A stretch of DNA of 64,000 bases from Cylicocyclus nassatus. Taxonomy: Eukaryota; Nematoda; Chromadorea; Rhabditida; Strongylidae. The translations under genes were made by a program, and so were the position numbers. The stretch covers positions 62,603,823-62,667,822 of the forward strand of contig CATQJL010000112.1 in NCBI GenBank assembly GCA_958299035.1, written 5' to 3'. The first letter of the stretch is position 1. Every line of letters starts with the position of its first letter. Under the pieces are notes generated by a model, which was given only the letters and a program-made list of their open reading frames with translations, did not search any database and was not told the origin of the DNA. Below are positions 1-9,731 of the stretch, piece after piece.

Positions 1-51
1 AATTCGCATACTTCTTCTGCATGGTTCAACAAAATTTGCTAAATTGAAGGT

Positions 52-187
52 CACTGCCGGACGAAGGCGCAAGAGCAGTAGTAGTTGAGCGGCATGAAGG
101 CGGCGCACGCGTATCTTCTCTTGGACTGTGGCTTCATGCGCTTTGTGGAACTTTACGCCCATAGGTTTTGCGCCTTTCCGGCAGCAG
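52..187. repeat. Short palindromic repeat (MITE-like)
   Basis: The ends are inverted copies of each other: CACTGCCGGACGAAGGCGCA on the left and the complement of TTGCGCCTTTCCGGCAG on the right. No clear target duplication is visible. It lies in the intron just upstream of the CAP-domain exons. Confidence 0.4.
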
Positions 188-265
188 CCCAGGCTCCTTT
201 GATGAAATGAGTAAGATCTTTTTAAGTGATTAAGGTTTTTTCCATTGTATTTCATTGTATCGCAG

Positions 266-596
266 ATGGCCTGGGCTAGATCCTACAAAGTCGGTTGCGG
301 TATAAAGCGCTGCAGTTTTGGCACTAGTGTCGTCTGCCGTTATAGCCCACGGTAAGGCTTATTTTGCACTAAATTTTTGAAATATACTGGAATTATACTT
401 CCTACTTCAAATATACTTCCTATTCTGCGTTTTTATAGAATTATAGTCATGACAGTGTATTTGATGTGGATTGTTAATTTGATATGTATTTTGCAGCGGC
501 AATATCATCGGCGAGTACATCTACAACACTGGCAGTACCTGCGCTTCCTGCAGCTATTCATGCTCAGATGGGCTTTGTCCAGCACCAACGGATTAA
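266..596 (+). CDS. CAP/SCP domain protein, C-terminal two exons (partial)
   Basis: The 3' end of a gene of the CAP superfamily (SCP/TAPS; in nematodes venom-allergen-like or ASP proteins), which are secreted, cysteine-rich proteins. Exon 266-351 follows a CGCAG acceptor and reads MAWARSYKVGCGIKRCSFG, then a segment ending VVCRYSP; its donor is GTAAGG. Exon 497-596 follows a TTGCAG acceptor, joins in phase and reads GNIIGEYIYNTGSTC, then CSYSCSDGLCPAPTD and a TAA stop. This matches the end of the CAP fold (the conserved VVC-Y-P-GN region) followed by the cysteine-rich hinge. The 145-bp intron and the AATAAA at 630-635 fit a real gene end. The earlier exons with the signal peptide and CAP core lie left of the window or beyond the repeat at 52-187. 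No frameshift is seen in the visible part. Confidence 0.82.
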
Positions 597-629
597 CAAA
601 TTTTGACGACTGCAATAATCTTTTATTGA

Positions 630-635
630 AATAAA
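630..635 (+). promoter_or_regulatory. Polyadenylation signal of the CAP gene
   Basis: AATAAA lies 34 bp after the TAA stop of the CAP gene, the usual spacing for a nematode 3' end. Confidence 0.6.
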
Positions 636-771
636 GTTTCAAAAGCAATTGGAATAAATGAAATCACTATGAAACTTGAATTTGGTTGTCAAATCTTATT
701 AAAACAAGCGCTTCTGACAGAATAACTCATAAAACCACTGCCTAGCTGACCTAAATACCCAAAACTGGTTT

Positions 772-960
772 TTGAAAGTGCAGGGTGACTCGTCTGACGA
801 AATCAAGGAAGTCACTACGGATGCTGTCGGCGTCTCGCTGATCGGGCGCTCTTTCACTCGTCTCGCCCTCTGCTTTCTCTCCCATGTACGAACTATTTTG
901 GCTGGACGCAATGGCGTCCAGTCTGTGCGTGCGATGAATCGCCCATACATTTGCAGGATA
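772..960 (-). repeat. Dispersed repeat with coding-like frame, copy 1
   Basis: The minus strand reads GRFIARTDWTPLRPAKIVR and stays open for about 60 codons. A diverged copy lies on the plus strand at 11402-11535 (RRFIKCTDWTSLRPTKII). Both copies then share GAGACGCCGACA and a GTAGTGAC/GCAGTGAC segment. I do not recognise the protein; a transposon fragment is the likeliest explanation. Confidence 0.5.
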
Positions 961-2190
961 CTGCTAGTTACAAACGACGTGAGCAGTGATCAGAACCATA
1001 AGTACAGTCATTACGAGAAAAGAGGATGGTGTGCTGAATCCGCCAACGAATGCAACGACGCTTTCAACACTTTGTTTTTGTTATATGTTCAAATAGTCAC
1101 GAATGCAGCGTAAAGGGGCGTATTCATGTTGGCATATAAATTTAGATACTTTTCCTGGAAACAATTTTACTGCGACTGCGACAGAACACACCAAGGTTCT
1201 TGAGATCATTGCAAGCGGTTGGGCAATAAACACACGGTAACTTCCTTGGATAATATCCTTCTAGAACGAAGTTGACCGCTTTCAAAATGATCCGAGCAAG
1301 GCTAGAGAAATCCAAGGCCATGCGAAAGTGGACTCCTCGGACACCGAAGTGAGCAAGTGCGAGATGTCGCGTTTGATCAGAAGTAAGAATTACGGTTGGG
1401 AAGTTAACTCATCCCTGGAGAGAAGCCTCTCCCACCGGTGGATTTCCTGTCCTGCGGCAGAGTACCCATGCCTTTGTGATTGAAGTCGTAGGGTTCTGCA
1501 ACAAGTCTGTGTCTCTGTGTTAGCTGGGACTGTTCCACTGGTCGATATTCATATTGTAGGGTCTGTGAATGCTTGTTGTAGCCTATCGTAATTCTGTAAC
1601 TCTGCGTCATTGAATCTGCTCTATTCGTCTACGTTCAATGATATCTTCTCGTAGAGCCGGTTGGATAAACAAGGGAGGTCAAAACTCGGAGAACGCGGTC
1701 TTGCGCTAGTTTTAGACGAAGGCAGCCCCTAGTAAGAGGGGCGCGGCTGTACGTGCTAGTGGTGGGATACTCGGACATTTAGAGGACTAAAGCCGAAAGG
1801 GGAGAGGGTAATGCGTGAACATCCAACTAACACGCACCTCATATATATGAACGCAAAAGGTGGCAATTGTTGCGATGCCTCCATGGGACCTATAGTCCCC
1901 CTATTCTGCTCGTACGTGCCATGCTATCGGGATCGTCTTTTCGAGGTCCTGAGACGAAGCAGCTCGTCGATGGGAGAGTCGAAAATTCATGCACATTTGT
2001 GTAGAGACCATATTCTGTTCTTTCTCTCGCTTCATATAGCAAAACATCATAGTTATTGGCAAACGCCAGCTTCAGCCGTCAAGCACATTTGTGCGTTGCG
2101 GGCTCGGGGGCCTTGAAATAGTTGTGAAGAGCTCTCTGCGCTATTCTGGCATGAGTCTCATTGTATTCGAAACTAGGCACTTTCGTTCAT
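961..2190. other. Unassigned interval
   Basis: No supported exon was found. The part at 1400-1860 is GC-richer and includes CCTAGTAAGAGGGGCGC and AGCCGAAAGGGGAGAGGG. It has no open frame longer than 68 codons on the minus strand. It resembles an untranslated leader of a mobile element more than a gene, but this is a guess. Confidence 0.3.
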
Positions 2191-2201
2191 AGCATTTGTC
2201 A

Positions 2202-2369
2202 ATGACAGGAATGTGTTTTAGTGCGATGATACTTCGTTCGAGAAGAATTCTTGGAATCAGGACAAATGTTAAACCTGTCATATCTTTCAAGCCGCAATTG
2301 CGCTCGCAATTTCCATTCTTCAAGCTTCCGCCCGAACTGTGCATCCGCATCTTGAAACACTTGTGGCAG
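2202..2369 (+). CDS. F-box first exon, orphan (gene A)
   Basis: The exon reads from an ATG at 2202 to a CAG|GTTTGG donor and ends FPFFKLPPELCIRILKHLWQ. This is the first half of an F-box (the L-P-ELC-RIL-HL helix), which normally binds Skp1 in SCF ubiquitin ligases. The codon phase and splice position match the first exons at 49008 and 55695. No matching second-half exon is found before the next first exon at 20775, so this is probably a fragment or relic. The start is uncertain: no clear acceptor is seen upstream. Confidence 0.6.
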
Positions 2370-2994
2370 GTTTGGATGTTTTTGCTTTGGAAGCGTAGAT
2401 CACGCGCCCGCCTTTTGAAAGCGGTCTCGTTTTTATGAGGGGCGGTGCGTGCCTGCTTGGATAACTTTAGAGAGTAGTAGGGGACAATATGTCGCCAACA
2501 CTTTACCGCGCGTGCAGTTGGGCGGTTAGAGCTATATGTAGCCCAAGTAGTGGTCCTAAGCGAACATTTGCGACAAGGTACTCCACATACTACAGACATC
2601 GCAGACTTGTAGCAGCTGTCCGAGGGGGAGGAGGGAGGGGAACTAGGATCTAAAGGTAACATATAGTCCCCCTCACCTGTGGCACTGGTCGTGTATATAG
2701 TCCATCTCATCGGATGGCCGATGCGTTGGTTGAAAATCGCGCGCGCCAAGGGTTTGCGCTGCATGCGCGCGTGCAAAGCATAATTGGAGACTGCGGCTAT
2801 AACCCTTGACGTAATGCAACATCTACCAGTGCATATGCGTTTCACGTTAGTTTTTGGTCTGATCCAGATAGGAATTGCTGAATAGAGTCGCAGATATCGC
2901 AAGACCTCCCCCTTCGGGACGTACTTTTTCCTACCCCCACATACAGCATACATTGCGCGTATACTAAGGGAACGGCCATAGGTTGCCGGCAACT

Positions 2995-3225
2995 GTTGTC
3001 GGTTGTTGTCGGTTGTTGTCGGTTGTTGTCAGTGTTGTCGGTGTTCTCGGTTGCTGTCGGTTGTTGTCGGTGTCGTCGGGGTTGCCGAGGTGCCGGTCGT
3101 TGTAGGACCTCATGATAGCCTCCACGTTTCGCGCGCATTCTAAACTGTCTCTGACCCCGACAACACCGACAACACAGGCAACAACCGACAACAACCAACA
3201 ACACCGACAGCAGTTGCCGCCGCCT
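2995..3225. repeat. Palindromic minisatellite (GGTTGTTGTC)n
   Basis: Tandem GGTTGTTGTC-like units at 2995-3080 face their complements (ACAACCGACAACA) at 3155-3225. The array is folded back on itself around a 70-bp spacer. Long reading frames across it are only low-complexity products. Confidence 0.7.
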
Positions 3226-3343
3226 TCCATCCGTCACTCCCAGTCAAACAGAGGGTGCACAAATACCTGAAGAAAAAAGTTAGTCTGTGTGTTTTGTCCA
3301 CTCCACAGTTGCTGCTATCCTTGCTTGCATGGTCATGTATAGC

Positions 3344-3566
3344 TGCACTTGAGTAGATTTTCTGCTCAATGTAGTGTCCTTGCAGTGCCGAGAAAATGCT
3401 GTGAAATTCGCGCGTGAACAAATAGCCACTTCAGATAATGCCGGCATTTTTGTGCGCGCACATGACCGGCATTACAGGCGTATTAATTGTTCCCGCGCAA
3501 ATTTTGCCGCATTTTCCCAGCATCGCAGGCGTACCATATCAAGCGGAAAATTTGACCAACTGAGAC
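3344..3566. mobile_element. Diverged MITE of the CGAGTAGATTT family
   Basis: The left end GAGTAGATTTTCTGCTCAAT and the right end CAAGCGGAAAATTTGACC are diverged inverted repeats. The inside carries GAAATTCGCGCGTGAACAAA, also found in the copies at 61158-61380 and 43012-43568. Confidence 0.5.
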
Positions 3567-4766
3567 ATGTTGGCAACATGCAAAAACATGTTGATAACAC
3601 GCAACAACTTGTTGGCAAGATGTTCTGGCTCTCAGCAGAGCGTCAACATGTTACCCATGCGTGCCGCAGGTTAGAGGCGCAGAGCAGGGTCAGCAGCAAA
3701 TGTGGATTGGGCGATATCTGTCTACGCTACCGTATATGGTGGACGACTAGCGTTGGCTGACAGACTTTTGCGCGAGGAGCCATCATGAAAGCGGTGGATC
3801 TCGACGCAAAAGCATACAAGTGAGTGTCCGATGCGACGACCACCAAAAACCATCTCCGGGCTCGACCCACCTTGCGGCGGTTTTGCACAAGCAAAGCAGA
3901 GATGGAAGGAAGGTTAGCCTGGGTAACTAGTTGAGACGAGTAATCAAGGCTGCTGAATACTGCCCTGCGAAACTTCTCCCCACGCAAGCCTATGCATATC
4001 GTTCCCGAATACGGTAGCGAGGCTGGTTCGTTTATGAATACGGTTGAGCCGTTCCCTCGGGCAACGGACCGGATCCATAGGGGGGACCGATGTGGTACCG
4101 GCCGGGGTCTCTCCACCGGCGGTACGGAACTCTTTTACCGGAAGCCACCGAAAATTGTTCATCGGAAGTCCAGCCTATTCTGGCATACTGTAGCTAATCT
4201 ATTTAAGCCCTAAATGGGATTTATGCCCCTAAATCCCGTCCAAATTAGCTCTAGACACTGAATCCCACTCAAAAATAATTTTTTCCAAAAGACAGGACAC
4301 TATTGAAATTACTATTTATTTCTAGTATAGAACAACAAGCACAAAAAGTAACTATGCTCAACTGTTTTTTCAAAAAGTTGGGTAATTAAACGCTTTAGGC
4401 ACTATAGAAGAGTCCTTGCAGCGCTTGACGGGCCCGTCAAGGAGGTCATCACACACTTCGCACCGAGCCGAAAACGGCCCGACGAAGTGTCGATGATGAA
4501 GTTGTCAACGGCCACGCCGCTTTGACAACCCCGCCCCCTCCGTCCCTTCCAGTGCCTCCTTCACGCACGATGCATGAGAAAGATTATGGAGTTGGCCGAT
4601 AAGTTGGATAATCGCACCCCCGCCACGTCAACCCCGTCCCCCTTGTGGACTCCACTCCGCTCCGTTTACCTCTTGGATACCAATCTCCCTTCACTGACAG
4701 CCCCGCTCAAATCCTCGTAAGTCCAGGCACACACACACCACACATACTTGCACACACAAAACTATA
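3567..4766. other. Unassigned interval
   Basis: It contains a minus-strand open frame of 129 codons at 3727-4116 that I do not recognise and that has no splice context. The part at 4420-4560 is GC-rich. An SL1-like 14-mer lies at 4378-4391. Nothing else is supportable. Confidence 0.3.
4378..4391 (-). other. SL1-leader-like 14-mer
   Basis: The minus strand reads GTTTAATTACCCAA, identical to 14 consecutive bases of the nematode SL1 leader. It then diverges (C instead of G) and has no splice donor after it. It is therefore not an SL RNA gene. It could be a relic of a retroposed trans-spliced mRNA, a decayed SL repeat, or chance. Confidence 0.35.
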
Positions 4767-4998
4767 TAGGGCTTATCAAATCGAGTGTCGTTTGCACCAG
4801 CATTTCCATCTTCGCGCTGAACTCTGCGCCTTTTCTGCGAGATATGCTTTCTGAGCACTTTCCCAGGGCGAGCGTGGGAAAGGCGGAGCCTCAATCGATT
4901 GGTAGCGACTAGGGAGCATGTTCCTCAGAAGAGACGCAAAGCCCAGCGCAAAGATGGAGACGCTGGTGCAAACGACACTCAATTTGATAAGCCCTGTA
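4767..4998. mobile_element. MITE, GGCTTATCAAA family, copy 1
   Basis: The ends are inverted repeats beginning AGGGCTTATCAAATCGAGTG and extending inward through GTCGTTTGCACCAGC. The centre contains AGCACTTTCCCAGGGCGAGC and CCTCAATCGATTGG. Other copies are at 20080-20310 and, in chimeric form, at 21052-21345. Confidence 0.8.
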
Positions 4999-5033
4999 GC
5001 AGTTGATTAGTTCCCATGTGTTAGTTTTGTGCT

Positions 5034-5184
5034 AAACAGGTTTTTATGGTGGTTTATTGCCTAACGTTTCGACAGGTATCGTCTTCTTCGGAGGCCTTCA
5101 ATCCACCGTGGTGTCAGTAGTCCGCGCGACTGCGACGGACATCACATCACATCATCAATAAACATCTACCATAAAAACCTGTTT
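5034..5184. mobile_element. Short terminal-inverted-repeat element
   Basis: AAACAGGTTTTTATGGT at the left is the exact complement of ACCATAAAAACCTGTTT at the right. The inside holds AACGTTTCGACAGG and CTTCTTCGGAGG, a motif pair often seen in invertebrate retroelement ends. Classification is uncertain. Confidence 0.5.
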
Positions 5185-5437
5185 GACACAATATTATTTA
5201 CAGTGTCAACATATAGCAGTTAAAGTATACATGAAAACACCACAAACATGAGAAAACCCTCGATTTTCCTCCCCTCGAAATTGTGGATATGTTGCAATCA
5301 TAAAATGCAAGTTTCAAGTACATATTCGAGAACTGCGAACAGATCAATTCCGAAAATCCCTCTTCGCACATGAAAACCCCTTATCGGGCTTCGGGGCGAC
5401 CTCAAGCGTCATTTGGCGAGGCCGCCCGGGAAACACT

Positions 5438-5731
5438 ACTCAGACAATCGCCGGGGGCAGGCGGGCCCCGGAAAAATAGATGGCTGATATCTCAAATCCC
5501 GCTTGCGGATTTTTTGAGAGGCAATAAGGACTTTTCGGAACGTCGCTTGCTGAATTCTCGATTTCTCAGAGATTTAGCAATATATCTGCAAAAGATAAGA
5601 GCGAAAAGGATTTAACAGGCGGTCTCTCAGAAACTCGCTAACTATTTTCCTGAAATTTGCGAGCGGGATGCGAAATTTCAGCAACGCGTATTTTCCGGCG
5701 TCCGCCTGCCCCCGGCGATTGTCTGAGCAGG
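5438..5731. mobile_element. MITE with CTCAGACAATCGCCGGGGGC ends
   Basis: The left end CTCAGACAATCGCCGGGGGC continues to AGGCGG, and its complement lies at 5702-5728. Inner parts also pair (CCCGCTTGCGG against GAGCGGGATGCG). The element at 59870-60062 starts with the same CTCAGACAATCGC. Confidence 0.65.
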
Positions 5732-5739
5732 GCAGGGGT

Positions 5740-7280
5740 CAAGCCCGTCTCGGAAAGACCCCACCCCCTTCCCCCCAAAAACATTGAAAAAAGGTGAAAA
5801 CGAGCTTCAGTGGCCTTTTTCGTTATTTTCGGCTGGAGCCGTGCAGCTAGGCTGTAGCTGGTACGACTGCACAAGCATGGCGCCAGCTAAGCAGAGTCCA
5901 TGCAAGCGACGAAAACCTGGAAAAAAGAAAATTATGGGGATAGCTCTATAGTGGCTGATAGAGCTTTTTCAGCCCTAGCAGGCAATATACAGCTTGCCCC
6001 GAAATTCCCCCCCCCCCCCCGCCGAAAAACATCCGAAACTTCCTCTTGGCTCCTCGAAGACCTCATTTTGTCTTCTACTGACCCTATCAATCGAACATTA
6101 AGAATTTTTTGAAAAGCTCACACTTATTCAGAAGATCTCATCAAGCTCTTTCTATTAGTTCCAGCCGTTTTTGCTCAGACTCGTTTTAAAGAGATTTTGG
6201 ATCATCTGAATCTCCAAAGATTACCCTAAGATCTCACAGATATGGCCTCCACAGATAAGTCCGGACTTATCGGACAGTCCTCTAACTTACCTGACAAGAT
6301 TTCAGGGTGGTTATAATGAAGAAAAAGGACTTACTTGTAGGGCGGACTTATCTGAAGGGCCTTATCTGGCTGAGTCAAAAAAGCGGACTTATCGTAAGAT
6401 TTTACTGTAAGTTTAGACATATTCCATAAATTAGACGCCCCAAATTATGATACTGACCAATGGAAGGAACAGCTGACGCTATTAGGAGGCGACATACACA
6501 CAAAAATTCCTCTATCCACAATAGACAGCCAATAGACATGCACTCGAAGGTTTCACTACAATAAATAGCCAGACGAACACCAAAAGCGATGGTTTGAAAG
6601 CGCATCCGCACGAAAACCTGGGACCTGAAACCTAAAAGAAGGAGCTTGAACTAACATAAACACCATAATTGCCGATGGGCAAAACGGAAGCGCGGAAAAG
6701 AACGCAAGAGCGAGGAGTAACGATCTGAGCAAGTCGAAAACGAGAGCCGAACACCAAGAATGATGGTTTGGGTACATCCGCACGAAAAACCGAAACCTGA
6801 AACTGAAAAGTAGGAACTTAAAACAACATAAACACCAAAAACGCTGACGAGGAACATGAAAAAGAAGAAAGAACGGAGAGCGGAAAAGAACGTGAGGAAA
6901 ACGAGATCAGCCTATTTTCGAAAATGCATGGGCTGAGTATGAGCGTAACGAATTGACTGGGTACTAATTGTGCCCCGGAGGTGCTGTACGCCTAGAAATC
7001 CCTGGTGAATTCGCAAATTCCTCAGAAGTACGTGTCGCGGCTTATGTGACGTCATCACGAGCAGAAGCCCCGTCGCCCCGCACCACGCGGCAGCAATGGT
7101 TAAGAGCGTGCCCGGGAATGCCAGAGGTAGGCGCTGTCCCCCGGAAGTCTTTTGCGGTTCTCTGTGTGGGTGTTGCGCCGTTTCATCGCCCGCGCGCTAC
7201 ACGCTCCGACTGTCTGAGTTTGTACATCACCTTAAGAAAAATGTTATATCAAAGGAAAGAAACGAGGAAATATAGGAATC
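5740..7280. repeat. Repeat-derived interval without genes
   Basis: It holds a C-run at 6010, AAGTCCGGACTTATCGG-type palindromes at 6250-6400, and two tandem copies (about 6570-6700 and 6745-6860) of a segment containing GCATCCGCACGAAAACC and AACATAAACACCA. A third copy of that segment is at 11725-11870. No exon was found. Confidence 0.45.
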
Positions 7281-7525
7281 TTATATATAAAGCTGAATGT
7301 CTGTCTGTATGTATGTCTGTATGTCTGTCTGTACGTATGTGCGGAATAGAAATTTTTATTTCTGAACCGATTTGGACCAAACTTGGCACACATATACTTC
7401 GGGGCAGGGAGCGTGTCATAGGCTACTTTTTGTTATCGATCGATATCGATTTTATCGATTTTTGCAAAATTTGAGCTACGGGGCTGGGAGTTGGCACAGG
7501 GGGGTGACCGAGCGCCGAAAAATGC
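7281..7525. mobile_element. (CTGT)n/TATCGAT repeat element, fragment 1
   Basis: It begins TTATATATAAAGCTGAATGT and continues with a CTGT/ATGT tract, GGAATAGAAATT, CTGAACCGATTTGGACCAAA, CTTGGCACACATA, the GATCGATATCGATTTTATCG box and GGGGCTGGGAGTTGGCACAG. The same order of blocks is found at 12684-13990, 23106-23560 and 57318-58170. It has no coding capacity and is probably a non-autonomous element. Confidence 0.75.
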
Positions 7526-7782
7526 GTTTGAAAATGAAATTTCCAAAAGTGCCCGGAAACTTTCTTTACAACCTAATAACTCCTCATCGTCCCCAGAATA
7601 GAATAGAAGAGAGGCATCGCGGGCACTTGATAACGTTTAAGGCAGCGTCTAGGAAAATCGGGACCTAAGGGATCGCCAGAAGATGATTTTAAGCTCCTAA
7701 CTAAGACAATGCCCAAGCAACAACTCAGATGGTGCAGTCGCGGCTAAGATGCACTCAAGTCATTTCATATACCTAACTAGAT

Positions 7783-7950
7783 GGCAAACCCGGCTCCGCC
7801 CGGGACCAAACTTTGCACACATACACTTCGGGGCAGGGAGCGTGTCACAGTCCACTTTTCGCTATCGATCGATGTCGATTTTATCGATTTTTTGCAAAAT
7901 TTGAGCTAGGGGGCTGGAATTTGGCAGGGGGGTGTAATCGAGCATGCTGA
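7783..7950. mobile_element. (CTGT)n/TATCGAT repeat element, fragment 2
   Basis: It starts with AACCCGGCTCCGCCCGGGAC followed by CAAACTTTGCACACATACAC. It then has the GATCGATGTCGATTTTATCG box and a GGGCTGGAATTTGGC end. This is the other end type of the palindromic family. Confidence 0.7.
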
Positions 7951-8295
7951 TCACCCCCGTGATCGCCTCGCTTGGGCACTGCACCGCGTTCGCGAATGTG
8001 TCTTCTGATCTTTTCCTACGATGAACGTGGGGAAGCGCCTAAAGGCGAGCTTCAGTCGTTGATCAGCCTTGGGGAAGTGGTCAGAAGGCACGTTCGCGAA
8101 TGCTGTGCAAGACCAAGCGGGGCAGTCGGGATTTGGAATGTACCAGTGATAGGGTAGACGAGTAGTTAGAATAAGGTTTATTCGCACATGACGTAGATTT
8201 GGACAGAGAATATCGAGGTATTCCGGTGTGAACCGGGGAACCTCTAATACATCCGGAGGTCCTTATATACGAACGAAGGAGGGGCTGAATTGAGT

Positions 8296-8615
8296 ACAGG
8301 GTATAATTGACTGCACGGAACCGCCCGGAATGAGCACCCGCGCGCGTGTTCTTGCAGGTCAACATTTCTCCGGCGGATAGGACCCTTCCGCCGGAGAAAT
8401 GGCAGGGTCGCGGCGTTTCCCCAGCGGTGGGTCTCCCATTTGTCCGGCGGAGCCCTCCCATTTCTCCGGCGGAGACCGCCCATTTCTGCTCCGGATACCT
8501 CCCATTTTCTGCTCCGGAGACCTCCCATTTTCTGCTCCGGATACCTCCCATTTTCTTCCGGATACCTCCCATTTTCTGCTACGGAGCCCCCCCCCCCCCG
8601 ATTTTGTGCTCCGCA
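8296..8615. mobile_element. GC-rich element with CTCCGGATACCTCCCATTTT array
   Basis: It starts TATAATTGACTGCACGGAAC, the end sequence also found at 60688 and 37583. It continues into a minisatellite of about 23 bp per unit (CTCCGGATACCTCCCATTTT plus CTG) at 8433-8588. Open frames on both strands here are products of the array. Confidence 0.65.
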
Positions 8616-8651
8616 AGTCTGCCGCGGCATACTGTAATTAGCCCTAATTAA

Positions 8652-9007
8652 AGGCAGCTTCCAGGCAGATCTGGACCTATGGGGCTTTTACATGGAAAGT
8701 ACTTTTGGGGCCCTGACTAAGGCACTGCCGAAGCAGCAGCTCAGGTAGTGCTCTAATGGCGGAGATATTCCCCTCGAAACAGACCCCCGCGAACGTATTC
8801 GCATGGATTCATGGCAGTTTCGCGCCAGGATCCACGCTTTGCGCCATGAATCCATGCGAAACACGGTCGCGGGGTCCAGTTTCGAGCAGAATATCTCAGG
8901 CGTTACAGCACTACCTGAGCTGCCGGTTGGGTAGTGGGTTAGTTAGGGCCCCAAAAGTACTTTCCATGTAAAATCCCCATAGGTCCAGACTTGCCTGGAC
9001 GCTGCCT
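8652..9007. mobile_element. TTAA MITE, AGGCAGC..CAGGTCTGG family, copy 1
   Basis: It is flanked by TTAA at 8648-8651 and 9008-9011. The ends are inverted repeats (AGGCAGCTTCCAGGCAGATC against GACTTGCCTGGACGCTGCC). Inside, GCATGGATTCATGGC faces GCCATGAATCCATGCG. A second copy is at 22434-22802. The TTAA target suggests piggyBac-like mobilisation. Confidence 0.82.
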
Positions 9008-9011
9008 TTAA

Positions 9012-9731
9012 GCTCCAAACCCCAATTTTGTCTCTAAACCCCACCCAAATTAGCCGAATAGGACCCCCCCCCCCCCGGCTAGGAGTTCAGCGCGACCCAC
9101 GTTTGCAAACACCCGATTAATAGTTTACTCATGATCGAAGAAAAAATTAGCATAATCAAGAATTTGGGCGGAAGTTCTTGGTAGACACAGTTTGAATTAG
9201 AACTCGACAAGTAAGTTATACGACGTGATAAACGAAATCACCATACTTTACAGAGAATCACAGTTAGAGAATATAGCAAGAGCAACTTGAACAATATTTC
9301 GACTACGAGAGCGTCCTACGGCATGACCGATACTTAGTAAACAAGAAATACTATACAGATACCACGACGGTGGGAAGATAAATGAATGCAGCTGTGATGA
9401 GGTAAAGACAAGGGAAGAGTTGAAAGATTTCTGTCCTCTATCAGAAACTATCCTAATGAGCAGGTTCCACGGTACTGCTTACTGCTTGTTCAGTACTGCT
9501 CACTGCTTGTTCATTGTCCAGTTTCATTTTCTTTATCTCCTGTCCATTTTCAGATCTTGCTGCTAGCTGAAACATTTATCATTATCTTGACTCCAAACAA
9601 TCAACTCAATCAAATATTATGAACCGATCCCTGTATCCAAATCACTCGGGATATCATCCAGAAGAAAAAATTCTCATTCTGACACTTCCAAAGTTGTTGG
9701 GCCAGCAAAAGCACGATGCTCTTGCACTCCA
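9012..9731. other. Unassigned interval
   Basis: It is AT-rich with a C-run at 9063-9080 and short direct repeats (ACTGCTTACTGCTTGTTCA) near 9480. It lies downstream of the MYG1 pseudogene on the minus strand and probably includes its former 3' flank. No exon is seen. Confidence 0.35.

Noticed and set aside
1404..1860. Possible ribosomal or structured RNA because of GC-rich, rRNA-like words
   Set aside because: No match to a conserved rRNA segment could be recalled and no paired structure was evident.
2141..2992. Minus-strand open frame of 283 codons
   Set aside because: It lies opposite the F-box exon and repeats, has no recognisable domain or splice context, and has the composition of a shadow frame.
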